Origin: an uncultured Aquimarina sp.
GTDB lineage: Bacteria > Bacteroidota > Bacteroidia > Flavobacteriales > Flavobacteriaceae
Assembly (NCBI RefSeq): GCF_947492405.1
Contig: NZ_CANLMP010000001.1
Span: 496,001 to 560,000 of the forward strand
Length of the DNA: 64,000 bases
Direction: 5' to 3'
Both the position numbers and the translations under genes were made by a program. The notes beneath the pieces are model-generated. The model saw only the letters and a list, made by a program, of their open reading frames with translations. It was not told the origin of the DNA and made no database searches. Below are positions 36,372 to 44,403 of this stretch, piece after piece (the first letter of the stretch is position 1; each line of letters opens with the position of its first letter).

Positions 36372-36437
36372 TAATAGAAAGAAAACTTTATGTATTGGAT
36401 AATGAGAAAGTAATTAATTGTCGTATTACTAAAAGAC

Positions 36438-36467
36438 AACCCGCATATCATTTTTAGTATGCGGGTT
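36438..36467. terminator. bidirectional terminator
   Basis: Perfect 10-bp arms AACCCGCATA (36438-36447) and complement (36458-36467) with a 10-nt loop between convergent genes; it ends the twelve-gene minus-strand run. Confidence 0.78.
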
Positions 36468-36475
36468 TATTCGTT

Positions 36476-37123
36476 TCAATTCTTTTCAAAACCACAAAGT
36501 ACTCGACCGAATTTCTTTTCTGCTTTTTCTTTACAAATAGTTCTAATACTATCTTTGCAATGTTTTAATCCGCCACATTCTTTGGTATAGTGATAGGTTT
36601 TACTAGCTGTACTGTTACATATAAAAACCTCTTTTTTACACTTTGTTTTTTTCTTTTCTTGTTCTAGATAGTTGATTGACGATTTCTGTGACCAAATACC
36701 TATATTCTTTTGCTTAGCAATACTTTCTAAAGAGTCATAACTAGCATCTGTAGAATACTTTTTGAAGTGAATGGCATATCCATTTGCCACTAACTCTTTA
36801 TTTAGGATTTTATCATTGTATTTTATTTCTGCAATGAGTCTTCGGTATCTGTCAAACTTACCTTTGGATATTACTTTTACTTTTTTACCAAAACAAAAAT
36901 CTGAAGTGAATTGTTTAGCCCTTTTCCAATATGCTTCTTTTTTTTCAGGACAATCGATATGTTCTAATCGTATAATTATAGGCTCATTATTATACAATAC
37001 TTCTATAGTGTCGCCATCTTTGACACCGATAACTTTAGCTTCAAACTCTTTGGGTAATTTATCAGAAGTTGAAATAGTAATTAGAGCAAAAATTGATATA
37101 AAAAAGTGTAAATAATTTCCCAT
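36476..37123 (-). CDS. secreted thermonuclease (SNase) family protein
   Basis: 215 residues with signal peptide (HFFISIFALITISTS). The staphylococcal-nuclease OB fold follows: VIGVKDGDTIEVLYN (about 31-45), IIIRLEHIDCPEKKEAYWKR with the catalytic Arg and Asp, and KFDRYRRLIAEIKYND with the second Arg; ELVANGYAIHFKKYSTD completes it. The C-terminal tail has five or six Cys in FICNSTASKTYHYTKECGG and LKHCKDSIRTICKEKAEKK, a small Cys module often attached to flavobacterial nucleases. It should cut DNA or RNA in the periplasm or outside. Last gene of the run, 41 bp after its neighbour. Confidence 0.9.
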   Translation of the reverse strand: MGNYLHFFISIFALITISTSDKLPKEFEAKVIGVKDGDTIEVLYNNEPIIIRLEHIDCPEKKEAYWKRAKQFTSDFCFGKKVKVISKGKFDRYRRLIAEIKYNDKILNKELVANGYAIHFKKYSTDASYDSLESIAKQKNIGIWSQKSSINYLEQEKKKTKCKKEVFICNSTASKTYHYTKECGGLKHCKDSIRTICKEKAEKKFGRVLCGFEKN

Positions 37124-37164
37124 AAGCTTTCTTTTTCAGTCTATTAAAATAATCATTTTATGTG

Positions 37165-37539
37165 TCAATTACATATACTTCGATCTACATAGGTTTTGTT
37201 TCCATTAGAATTGATATAATAACATCCACCTCTGGATCCTCGTATGTATCTCCTAGTAGTTCTGGGTTTGTTTCGCTTTTTTTTGGTTGTACTGCTATTT
37301 AGAGAGTTATAATTAACTGTTTTGGTTATGTATTGGGTATCGGATTTAGAATTGCTTTTATTTCCTAATTTTTGATCAATAGAGTCAATTCTTTTTTGAA
37401 TATCCCGTGCTTGTTGTAATAATTCATCTCGCTGATTTACCAATTCTTCTTTAATATAGAGTGTGGTTTCCAAGCTTTGGGAATTACATTGGTAAGAAGC
37501 GGTAATTAATAAGGCCAATAGTAGGGTAATTTTTTTCAT
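37165..37539 (-). CDS. secreted protein with coiled coil and basic-adaptor-like motif
   Basis: 124 residues: signal peptide (LLLALLITASYQCNSQ), a coiled coil (ELVNQRDELLQQARDIQKRI), a Ser/Lys-rich linker, and the end RGSRGGCYYINSNGNKTYVD followed by RSICN. This ending fits the 'GPRGGxYYINxxGxKxYV' pattern of the PBCV-specific basic adaptor domain, here with two extra Cys. It starts 14 bp after the OB-fold lipoprotein. Role unknown; a binding module for nucleic acid or cell wall is possible. Confidence 0.65.
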   Translation of the reverse strand: MKKITLLLALLITASYQCNSQSLETTLYIKEELVNQRDELLQQARDIQKRIDSIDQKLGNKSNSKSDTQYITKTVNYNSLNSSTTKKKRNKPRTTRRYIRGSRGGCYYINSNGNKTYVDRSICN

Positions 37540-37553
37540 TGTAAAGAGTTTTG

Positions 37554-38081
37554 CTATTCTAAATCTGAAATGTTTTTTACAATTTCACAATCTTTCATCA
37601 AAACGTTCATCATTAATCCATTACACTTGCCGTAAACTGTTACGAACTGACCCTTCTGAAGTTTGGATACTACTGTTGGGTCATCAATAAAGCATTGAAC
37701 ATTCCTAAAATTATTGGAAGCCCCTTTTGGGGTAATATAGATGTTGTCTAAAAAATCTTTACCTATGTCATCTATTCTTCCTTCTACATAGAAAGTCTTA
37801 TTTTTAAAATCATTGTCGGCACTGACCTCATTTTTTTCATAAATGGCAATTAAGTTTCTTGAAGAAATGGTTTGATTCTTTCTAATTTCTATTTCTTTAG
37901 TTTTTTCAATAGCAAGTAGACTGTCCTTTTCAGTTTCTGTTAAACTATTATCATTCTTAATTTTTTCAGCATTTGAAGATGTATTTAATTTTTCTTTTTT
38001 ATCATCATCACTGCTACCGAAAGCAATAAAAATGAAAATAATAAAAGTTAATATTGAGGCTATATGTTGTAATTTTTTCAT
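37554..38081 (-). CDS. tRNA_anti-like OB-fold secreted protein
   Basis: 175 residues. An N-terminal hydrophobic segment (ILTFIIFIFIAFGSS) anchors or exports it; no Cys for lipidation. After a charged helix (about 45-75) the tRNA_anti-like domain begins LIAIYEKNEVSADNDFKNKT and includes FYVEGRIDDIGKDF, VQCFIDDPTVV and KGQFVTVYGKCNGLM, ending MKDCEIV. The family is an OB fold of unknown ligand found in exported proteins. The start overlaps the VanZ-like gene's stop (ATGA). Confidence 0.78.
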   Translation of the reverse strand: MKKLQHIASILTFIIFIFIAFGSSDDDKKEKLNTSSNAEKIKNDNSLTETEKDSLLAIEKTKEIEIRKNQTISSRNLIAIYEKNEVSADNDFKNKTFYVEGRIDDIGKDFLDNIYITPKGASNNFRNVQCFIDDPTVVSKLQKGQFVTVYGKCNGLMMNVLMKDCEIVKNISDLE

Positions 38082-38521
38082 GATGGATAAATTTTAAAAT
38101 TAATATTTGATTTATAAAGTATAAATGGGGTATAGATTCCTAATAGATAAAATAGTAGGTCATTAAGATCAAAAGTTCCAGGTAAAATTTTCATTGCTTG
38201 ACAGATCTCCGAAAGGATTGCTATAGTTGGTACTATAAATATCCAGAGCAAACTATTCTTAGTTATATCATTATTCCATATATAAAGTATTGTACTAACA
38301 TATGAGAAAAGCCAAAGACCATCTGGTAATGAAAATAATATCCAATCTGGAATTAAATAGGAAAACTTGAATATATATTCTCTAAATACTTCAATTAGAT
38401 TAATAAAGCCAATTTGATTAAACCAATCAAACATTTTTAAAGTGTTAGATCTGAATAAGATATAAATCAAACTACCAGTAAAAATGGATCCAAAGCATCC
38501 ATAGATCAGTTGCTTTTTCAT
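38078..38521 (-). CDS. VanZ-like small membrane protein
   Basis: 147 residues with about four membrane segments. The second half SLPDGLWLFSY, SEICQAMKILPGTFDLNDLL and FYLLGIYTPF follow the VanZ-like layout (Glu..Gln..PGxxDxxD, then a glycine-containing last helix). VanZ-like proteins are membrane proteins of unsettled function, one giving low-level teicoplanin resistance. It overlaps both neighbours by four bases, so it is translationally coupled to the vWA lipoprotein and the OB-fold gene. Confidence 0.65.
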   Translation of the reverse strand: MKKQLIYGCFGSIFTGSLIYILFRSNTLKMFDWFNQIGFINLIEVFREYIFKFSYLIPDWILFSLPDGLWLFSYVSTILYIWNNDITKNSLLWIFIVPTIAILSEICQAMKILPGTFDLNDLLFYLLGIYTPFILYKSNINFKIYPS

Positions 38522-39438
38522 TTTGTTAATAGTATAAAGTCTTTAATGATTTTATCCATGTTAGATGGCAAATCAGCATTTTTAATAGCAAACCTTTTTA
38601 CATTCATTGATGTTAACCAATTATTCCAATAAAGTCTAATGACATCCTCTTCATAAGGATTGTCTTTATTTGGGTGTAACCCTAAAATCAGCACTTCCAG
38701 ATTAGATAGATTATTGGCTGCAGGAATGAATCCGAAGCTTTTATCTTCAATTTTACTTTTCCAACCCTCAGTATTTAACCTTTTAGATCTTATATACTGT
38801 GGTATTAAATAGGAGGTAAGGTTACCTTCTTGTCGTTTAATATCTTTATGATAGATGTAGCCATCGGTTAATATTATTAGGATATTCCTGAATTGATCTT
38901 CAATGCAATAGTCTTTTACTTTGTTCTTGAAAAAGCCCCAAGTATTAGAACCTATATAATCATTATCGGTGATTGCTTGATTATAGATTTCGACAGGAAG
39001 TGTTGCATAAACAGAATCGATACTACATAATAGATCATTTGTTACAGTAGTTTTATCAACTTGAAATTTTAACTTATTCGAGATATCACTAATTTCTTTT
39101 GTTTTAGGTTCTGGGTCAAAAAATAGTTGAATCTTATCATTTGTTCTAATTACTTTTTTTGTCCTCAGATGAACGTTAAAAGCTTCTGCAGCTGATTGGA
39201 TATATTTTGCATCTCTTTGATAATATTCCATCGCTGGGTTTGGGAATTTTTCAGGGTTTATTCTATCAGAAAGATCCAATAGAAAGCTTATGTTTAAGTT
39301 TTCATTACTATTTCGTGTAGTGTATACTTTAGATATATTTTTATTATCAAAACAGTTTGTGGTCTCCTCTTCGTTTTCTTTTCTGCAAGAGCTAAAAACC
39401 ACTATAATTATTGCAGTGTATATGTATAGATACTTCAT
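38518..39438 (-). CDS. vWA-like lipoprotein
   Basis: 306 residues; lipoprotein leader IIIVVFSSCRKEN. The domain begins ISFLLDLSDRINPEKFPN, giving the first MIDAS element DxSxR in place of DxSxS, and continues with RNILIILTDGYIYHKD, the strand and loop LTDGY expected of the third MIDAS element. The helices between fit a von Willebrand factor A fold. It likely binds a protein or metal at the periplasmic face. It shares a TAATG overlap with the upstream 4-TM gene, so the two are probably made in fixed ratio and may form a complex. Confidence 0.75.
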   Translation of the reverse strand: MKYLYIYTAIIIVVFSSCRKENEEETTNCFDNKNISKVYTTRNSNENLNISFLLDLSDRINPEKFPNPAMEYYQRDAKYIQSAAEAFNVHLRTKKVIRTNDKIQLFFDPEPKTKEISDISNKLKFQVDKTTVTNDLLCSIDSVYATLPVEIYNQAITDNDYIGSNTWGFFKNKVKDYCIEDQFRNILIILTDGYIYHKDIKRQEGNLTSYLIPQYIRSKRLNTEGWKSKIEDKSFGFIPAANNLSNLEVLILGLHPNKDNPYEEDVIRLYWNNWLTSMNVKRFAIKNADLPSNMDKIIKDFILLTK

Positions 39439-40712
39439 TATAGTTGTTTTTTCGTGAATAAAAGATGTTGATGATCCATTTGATTCAATTGATGTTCATT
39501 CAAATGAGCAGCTGAGACTTTTTCACATTCATCCAATAACTCCTGTTTTTTATCATGAGGTAATGCTAATTCAGCATTTATTGACTGATACCAGCCTTCT
39601 TTATATTGATAATGATAGTGCAGATACTCTTTGACAGGAAAAACAAATCCATCAATTTGTGATTGTAATTCTGATATCTTACCTGTGATGGAAGTTATTT
39701 CATGTTTTATCTTATCAATATTTTTAAGTAATTCTGTTTTCTTATCAAGTAGATTACGAAGTTCTTCTTTTTTAGCTCTTATAAATGCTTTTATCTTATC
39801 AACATTTTCATACTCCTTCATCACAAAATCGAATACTAATCCCCAAATGATATAAACCACAAATCCTGCAAAAATGATCATCCAAAACTCAGCTTCTTCT
39901 AAGGCAACCTGTAAATTATATGGTTCAGAATTTAGTGTTTTATTGAATTCGTATATCTTCTTTTCTATCTGATATGCTAATAAACCATCAAATAGAAAGG
40001 TGGTAAGAAAAAGTAAGCTAATTTTTAAATAACTTTTTATACCTTTTCCCTTTTGTAGCATGTGTATTACATAACCTAATCCCATAAAAACAAAAGGAAT
40101 GGTAATTACCAATAACCCTTCAAGCCAACTTGCTTTTATAGCATTGGTAAGTGCGTTCGGATCAAAAATAGCAGCGGTTAAGCTATCATCAGAAAACTCT
40201 TTAAAGAATGCAGAATAAGATGCTGAAATATAAAAAACTAATAGGTAAATAGAAATTGGCAATAAAATAAAGAGTCCAATATAGAATTGTGCCTTAGGTC
40301 TTTTATCTGCATCAATTCCAAAATGATCTGGATTTTGCTTTACATCAACCATTTCATGCTTTTTGGTTTCGATGTTTCTATTAATATTGTTTTCTTGTTC
40401 TTCGTATATTACTATAGCTGTCTCCCTTTTTTTTAGCTCAGTTCTTTGTCTTTCTTGTTCTTCTTTATAGGGTTGTTTTAAGCGTTGTTGTTCAGCTAAT
40501 TGTTTTCTACATTGATCCTCAAAACTATTATATAAATTATGAAGACCTGTTCTTAATGTAATTGGGCTACCTGAAGCTTTTTTTGATGCACCATAACCAC
40601 TTTGATAATAGGTTATTCTAATTTGGTCTCCCTGATTTCCCTCTCTATCATTTGAAGTTTTAGGTTTAGACTCAACTTTTTTAAGTGTAAATAGTTTTTT
40701 TACAGACTCCAT
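39438..40712 (-). CDS. four-span membrane protein with long coiled coils
   Basis: 424 residues. The cytosolic N-terminus (about 1-135) has a Gln/Glu/Lys coiled coil (EDQCRKQLAEQQRLK; KEEQERQRTELKKRE). Four membrane segments lie at about 145-170, 200-222, 232-252 and 275-295. A second coiled coil follows (AFIRAKKEELRNLLDKKTEL; IKHEITSITGKISELQSQI, about 310-355), then an aromatic/His-rich end (YLHYHYQYKEGWYQ). No family recognised. It lies three bases after the TerB-like gene and overlaps the vWA gene, so TerB-like/4-TM/vWA are the core of the operon. Confidence 0.7.
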   Translation of the reverse strand: MESVKKLFTLKKVESKPKTSNDREGNQGDQIRITYYQSGYGASKKASGSPITLRTGLHNLYNSFEDQCRKQLAEQQRLKQPYKEEQERQRTELKKRETAIVIYEEQENNINRNIETKKHEMVDVKQNPDHFGIDADKRPKAQFYIGLFILLPISIYLLVFYISASYSAFFKEFSDDSLTAAIFDPNALTNAIKASWLEGLLVITIPFVFMGLGYVIHMLQKGKGIKSYLKISLLFLTTFLFDGLLAYQIEKKIYEFNKTLNSEPYNLQVALEEAEFWMIIFAGFVVYIIWGLVFDFVMKEYENVDKIKAFIRAKKEELRNLLDKKTELLKNIDKIKHEITSITGKISELQSQIDGFVFPVKEYLHYHYQYKEGWYQSINAELALPHDKKQELLDECEKVSAAHLNEHQLNQMDHQHLLFTKKQL

Positions 40713-40715
40713 AGG

Positions 40716-41123
40716 TTAAGATTTTATTTGTTCAATGATTTCTTCTTTGCTGATTCCTCTTTGCACACAATCCAGAAGGTACTGTGATAAATCTTCAATG
40801 TTTTCTTCTAGGAATTGGAATTTTCGGCAGTATTTTTTCAGTGTGGTCCTTTCGTCTTCTGTGATTTTTTCATCTGCCCAGATCATTCTGGCTAAATCAA
40901 AGAGGTATTCAATACGTTCATCTAAGCTTTCTGGAATAACCGATTCATGATCTATAGGGCTTAATAGTAGTTTTTCAAGTTCTTCTTTTTGAATACCCCG
41001 TTCTTCAGCAAAATGGTATAACATTTGAAGCTCTGGGATGCCAAAACTGTCATCTGATATAGCCATTTTATAGAGCCTTAAGAAATGGCTTTTTAATTCA
41101 GCGGAAACTGTATAATTTTCCAT
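40716..41123 (-). CDS. TerB-like domain protein
   Basis: 135 residues from the ATG at 41123; the open frame extends upstream but there reads through the neighbouring small gene. All-helical, with SDDSFGIPELQMLYHFAEERG early and LARMIWADEKITEDERTTLK later: the two acidic 'D.....E...L..FA' blocks are typical of TerB/DjlA metal-binding helical domains. TerB-type proteins belong to tellurite and phage-stress systems where they pair with membrane and vWA proteins, which is what lies next to it here. Cytosolic. Confidence 0.8.
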   Translation of the reverse strand: MENYTVSAELKSHFLRLYKMAISDDSFGIPELQMLYHFAEERGIQKEELEKLLLSPIDHESVIPESLDERIEYLFDLARMIWADEKITEDERTTLKKYCRKFQFLEENIEDLSQYLLDCVQRGISKEEIIEQIKS

Positions 41124-41125
41124 AG

Positions 41126-41296
41126 TTAGTTTATAATTAAAATGATTAGAGTTATGATAAATAGAATGATTATAGAGGCACATCCTTTTTTACTATTATT
41201 ATTATTATTTAATCCAGTTGATCTTCTTCTTGAATTTGTATAATGTCCTCTTACATAAGTTCCATCTTTTCTATAATATCCTTTACGATATCCCAT
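41126..41296 (-). CDS. 56-residue membrane peptide with YRKDGTYV motif
   Basis: MGYRKGYYRKDGTYVRGHYT begins the peptide; a Ser/Asn/Lys-rich link (with five Asn in a row) leads to the single membrane segment CASIIILFIITLIILIIN. The repeated 'Y(R/K)KxGxYVxGHY' motif is common in short flavobacterial proteins and resembles the motif in the adaptor protein at 37165. It is too tightly packed to be chance: two bases before the TerB-like start and 15 bases after the Excalibur gene. Function unknown. Confidence 0.72.
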   Translation of the reverse strand: MGYRKGYYRKDGTYVRGHYTNSRRRSTGLNNNNNSKKGCASIIILFIITLIILIIN

Positions 41297-41311
41297 ATAA
41301 TTTATTTTTGA

Positions 41312-41662
41312 TTAGCTACACTTACATCCAGTTCCAACTACCCATTTACAACATGGATCACTTTCACACTGAGATTTTGGTTTGTTAGAACAACCACAAT
41401 TAGATGTCGACGCACAAGTTCTTACACTATTACCGGGCTCTTCACAAGCGATACCATCATTATCTCTGTCTAAATCATTTCTGCATTCTGGATCAGCATC
41501 AAACGCCGTTTGAGCAGAGGCCATTGATGTATAATTCGCACAGTTAGTATCTCTACAGCCTGAAGATGTATCGAGTTCTGTTTCAGATTCAGAACAAGAA
41601 CTGATTAATGAAATAAACATTAGCATTGATAATATTGAAAATAAAGTCTTTATATGTTGCAT
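41312..41662 (-). CDS. Excalibur-domain lipoprotein with Cys-rich tail
   Basis: 116 residues from the ATG at 41662. Lipoprotein signal (LMFISLISSCSES). The mature part holds an Excalibur calcium-binding domain: CRDTNCANYTSMASAQTAFD, then LDRDNDGIACE with the DxDxDG calcium loop. Beyond it is a tail with nine Cys (TCASTSNCGCSNKPK; DPCCKWVVGTGCKC), unusual for the family. Excalibur domains often accompany secreted nucleases, and a thermonuclease closes this operon. Confidence 0.82.
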   Translation of the reverse strand: MQHIKTLFSILSMLMFISLISSCSESETELDTSSGCRDTNCANYTSMASAQTAFDADPECRNDLDRDNDGIACEEPGNSVRTCASTSNCGCSNKPKSQCESDPCCKWVVGTGCKCS

Positions 41663-41673
41663 ATTTTTGTTAA

Positions 41674-41925
41674 TTAGGTAGTTATTAAGCAAAGAACTAA
41701 GGAACCTGAGGCTACTAATAGAATTAATGATACAAGACATCCACTTCCTTTAGATTTTTTAAAAGATTTTCGATATGATAGCCCAGGAATTCCAGTTCTT
41801 ATTGAATATCCTTTAGAACTTACGGAACCCCTTTTGGTTCTATAACTAGGAGTGATACCAGATTTACTAATATTGATTCCTAATCCTTTTCCCAGTTTTA
41901 TTCTTTTGTTGAATCTGAATCCCAT
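41674..41925 (-). CDS. DUF4236 family membrane protein
   Basis: 83 residues from the ATG at 41925. It begins MGFRFNKRIKLGKGLGINIS and continues with YRTKRGS and GIPGLSYRKSF, the DUF4236 pattern of glycine/basic residues, and ends with one membrane segment (CLVSLILLVASGSLVLCLI). DUF4236 is a small N-terminal module of unknown role. The gap to the channel gene is 14 bases. Confidence 0.82.
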   Translation of the reverse strand: MGFRFNKRIKLGKGLGINISKSGITPSYRTKRGSVSSKGYSIRTGIPGLSYRKSFKKSKGSGCLVSLILLVASGSLVLCLITT

Positions 41926-41939
41926 ATTATTTAGTTTTA

Positions 41940-42722
41940 TTAAATATTTAAATCTGTTCCACAACTTGGACATTTACATACTTTATTATCCTTTTCAGCC
42001 TGTAATTTTTCAATAAAAGCAGAGCTAATTATCCCAGCTGGTAGCGCAATAAACCCTATGCCAGTTAAAGCCATAACTGCGCTTAAGGATTTTCCTAAAG
42101 AAGTAACAGGAAAGAAATCGCTATAACCAATTCCAGTTAAAGTTGAAATAGCCCACCAGAAAGCTTCACCAATATTTGCAAACTTGTCCGGTTGCGCTTG
42201 ATTTTCAACATAAAACATTAATGTAGAGGATATGATTAATAAAATAAAGGCGACAAAAGCTGTAATGAGTAATTCTGGTTTGGTTTCTTTAATAATTATG
42301 TTGATAGTTCTAATTGCTTTAGAATACCTCCCTAACTTTAAGATCCTTACAATTCTAAATACTCTAAGAATTCGGATTACTCTTAGATCAAATGGTATTA
42401 GTAATGGAAGATAAAATGGCACTATTGAAATTAGATCAATGATTCCATATCCTGATAATGCATATTTGGTTCTATTAGAGTAACTTTCTTTATGGTTTTT
42501 AGTACCAATATCGGCAACCCATAATCTTATTAAATATTCAAGAGTGAAAATGGATATAGATATAAACTCTATAAATTGAAACACTTCTTTATAATCCCAG
42601 TATAGAGACTTATATGATTCTAATATTAAACAAACTACATTCAGAATAATCAAACAATAAATAGAGTTTATAAAAACCTCGTTTTGATATATTATTGAAT
42701 GTAGTTTTCGTTTCAAAATCAA
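41940..42722 (-). CDS. voltage-gated-type cation channel with altered selectivity filter
   Basis: 260 residues, six membrane segments. S4 carries regularly spaced Arg (RVIRILRVFRIVRILKLGR, about 114-132), so voltage sensing is likely. The pore loop reads STLTGIGYSDFFP (193-205), where K+ channels have TTVGYGD: the filter TVGYG is GIGYS. The last helix GIGFIALPAGIISS is as in Kv-type bacterial channels. The C-terminus has a possible zinc ribbon half (CKCPSCGTDLN). Second gene of the run, 12 bases after the DUF1508 gene. Confidence 0.9.
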   Translation of the reverse strand: MILKRKLHSIIYQNEVFINSIYCLIILNVVCLILESYKSLYWDYKEVFQFIEFISISIFTLEYLIRLWVADIGTKNHKESYSNRTKYALSGYGIIDLISIVPFYLPLLIPFDLRVIRILRVFRIVRILKLGRYSKAIRTINIIIKETKPELLITAFVAFILLIISSTLMFYVENQAQPDKFANIGEAFWWAISTLTGIGYSDFFPVTSLGKSLSAVMALTGIGFIALPAGIISSAFIEKLQAEKDNKVCKCPSCGTDLNI

Positions 42723-42734
42723 TATAATTATGTG

Positions 42735-42917
42735 TTATGATAAATCTTCAATTTCTGCTTCTGGAGCATTTGTTTTTACAGAATTTATTCCATTTTGACA
42801 ACCTTGTTTAGTTGAGTACATTTCACTATTTGCAATTATCTGACCGTTGGCAGCATATAAATTGAAATAGAATCGATCATTTGTACTTTTTTTGATGACA
42901 AATTTTGGGTAAGCCAT
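42735..42917 (-). CDS. DUF1508 (YegP-like) protein, first gene of a 12-gene operon
   Basis: 60 residues, one DUF1508 unit: FVIKKSTNDRFYFNLYAANG, then SEMYSTKQGCQNGINSVKTN. YegP of E. coli has two such units in tandem; a single one is normal for small proteins. Function unknown, with stress induction known for some members. It heads the run to 36476: every gap down to 37123 is 41 bases or less, and several genes overlap. Its promoter is the TGTGG-N4-CCACA unit at 42946-42989. Confidence 0.9.
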   Translation of the reverse strand: MAYPKFVIKKSTNDRFYFNLYAANGQIIANSEMYSTKQGCQNGINSVKTNAPEAEIEDLS

Positions 42918-42945
42918 TTTTTATGTTTTTAGGATTAATACTTCT

Positions 42946-42989
42946 CAAACTTACCAGTAGTTAAACCCAATTCCTTGTGGTTTTCCACA
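42946..42989 (-). promoter_or_regulatory. operator TGTGG-N4-CCACA plus TAAGTTTG -7, operon promoter
   Basis: On the minus strand: TGTGGAAAACCACA (42989-42976), 22 bp, TAAGTTTG (42953-42946), 28 bp, ATG. The same geometry is found at 44404-44447. The dyad lies about 45-60 bp before the expected start, a position for an activator; no good -33 box is present, which fits activator dependence. Confidence 0.7.
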
Positions 42990-43008
42990 GTGACGGTCGT
43001 TTTATAAC

Positions 43009-43048
43009 AAAAAAAAAGACCTGCCAAGTTTTAAAGCTTAGCAGGTCT
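43009..43048 (-). terminator. terminator of the DUF2130 gene
   Basis: AGACCTGC/GCAGGTCT arms (43017-43024, 43041-43048), extended by AAG/CTT past single mismatches, followed on the minus strand by nine T residues. It ends the 43107-44375 transcript and so separates it from the 12-gene operon. Confidence 0.92.
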
Positions 43049-43106
43049 ACAATAAAAGCCCGTTACCCCATAACAAGCTTTATGTTTGATTCCAATTAGT
43101 TATATT

Positions 43107-44375
43107 TTATTCTTCTGAATTATCATTTTCGGTTTTAGGAAGTTCAAGTTGGGGAATGGTTTGTATAGCGTTTCCTGCAATCCCTTTAATTGAACTGTAC
43201 ATATAATTCGTGTTCAAAAGCACTTTATTTATTTGCTTTTCTCTTTTCTTCCAATGTCCCTGTATTGAACGTTTTTCCCTTTCTAAATCAGTTTGCATTT
43301 GAGTAAAACCTTCAACTATAGCTTCTATTTGTAATTTAAATTCATTGCTGGTTAGGAAATTATAGAGCATAACCATTTTATCACCTTTATTCTCTTGACT
43401 TGCAATCGCATTTGATAGGGTAATTATGTTCTCTCGAAGAACCCAACAGAGTCCCTTAAACTCTTGATATGTACAAACCCAAACTCCTTCTATTAATCCC
43501 ATTCTTTCCATGTTTTTGGGCATAGTATTAGTGACAAGCACTCCAATATTGGCGTTTTGCTCACGCATATCATTCCTGAATTTTTCAATCCAACTCGATT
43601 GAAACTCTTTAGTTCTTTTGCTTTCATAGTAAATAGAACCACAGTTGGCATTAGTTCTTGTTTTTATTATTTGCAAGGAATCAGCTCCACGTTGACCCTT
43701 TTTAATTTCTTCAATTTCGTCTAACGGAAACTTCTTTTTCAACCATTCTTCTATACTTAATTCTTGTATTTCTCCTTGTAATTGTATGGACCCTTGTTCA
43801 GCTTTTCTTTGAGCTTCTGAAAGTTGTTCTTTTAATTGGTTAATGATCTTTTCTTTTTCTGAAACTTTTAGCTCATTTTTATCTGCTTCTCGCTTAGCAA
43901 TTTTAATTTGTTGCTCTTGTAGAATTTCTGTCAATTTCTTTTGATTTTCAAGTTCTATTTCTTGGCGTAATTCATTTTTTTCACGTTTGAGTTTTTCAAC
44001 TTGAGATTTAGTTTGATTTAATTCTTTAAGTTTTTCGGATTTGTCAGCTAATTCTGATTGTAATGTTTTATATTTTTCTGCATTTTCGTACTCTATATCA
44101 CGCTTGATTTTACTTGTTATTTCTTTCTTCTGTATTGAAAGCTTTTCTTTTAATTGGTTTTCTATATTTTCTGAAATTTCCTTTTCCTTTTGTTCAAGCT
44201 CAATACTTTTTATTTTTAATTTTTCTCCTTTTTGCTCGTATTCTTTTCTAGCTATAGAAATTTGAGATTGGTATTTCTTTTTAATGTCATCTTCCAATTG
44301 GTGATATATAATTTCATCTACATTAATTTCTTTTCCACAATCTGGACATGTTATGTTTATATCTCGTTTACTCAT
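43107..44375 (-). CDS. DUF2130 protein with zinc ribbon, coiled coil and ExK nuclease-like core
   Basis: 422 residues. A zinc-ribbon half at the start (ITCPDCGKEINVDE), a coiled coil over about 30-205, then the DUF2130 core: ADSLQIIKTRTNANCGSIYY followed by ESKRTKEF and SSWIEKFRNDMREQNANIGV. The YYESKRT block gives the E-x-K of the PD-(D/E)XK nuclease fold with Asp in GADSL. The middle is a long helical arm. Enzymatic activity is not proven for the family. It has its own promoter (44404-44447) of the same architecture as the operon's. Confidence 0.85.
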   Translation of the reverse strand: MSKRDINITCPDCGKEINVDEIIYHQLEDDIKKKYQSQISIARKEYEQKGEKLKIKSIELEQKEKEISENIENQLKEKLSIQKKEITSKIKRDIEYENAEKYKTLQSELADKSEKLKELNQTKSQVEKLKREKNELRQEIELENQKKLTEILQEQQIKIAKREADKNELKVSEKEKIINQLKEQLSEAQRKAEQGSIQLQGEIQELSIEEWLKKKFPLDEIEEIKKGQRGADSLQIIKTRTNANCGSIYYESKRTKEFQSSWIEKFRNDMREQNANIGVLVTNTMPKNMERMGLIEGVWVCTYQEFKGLCWVLRENIITLSNAIASQENKGDKMVMLYNFLTSNEFKLQIEAIVEGFTQMQTDLEREKRSIQGHWKKREKQINKVLLNTNYMYSSIKGIAGNAIQTIPQLELPKTENDNSEE

Positions 44376-44403
44376 TCTTATAGGTTTTATGCATTAATAC
44401 ATA

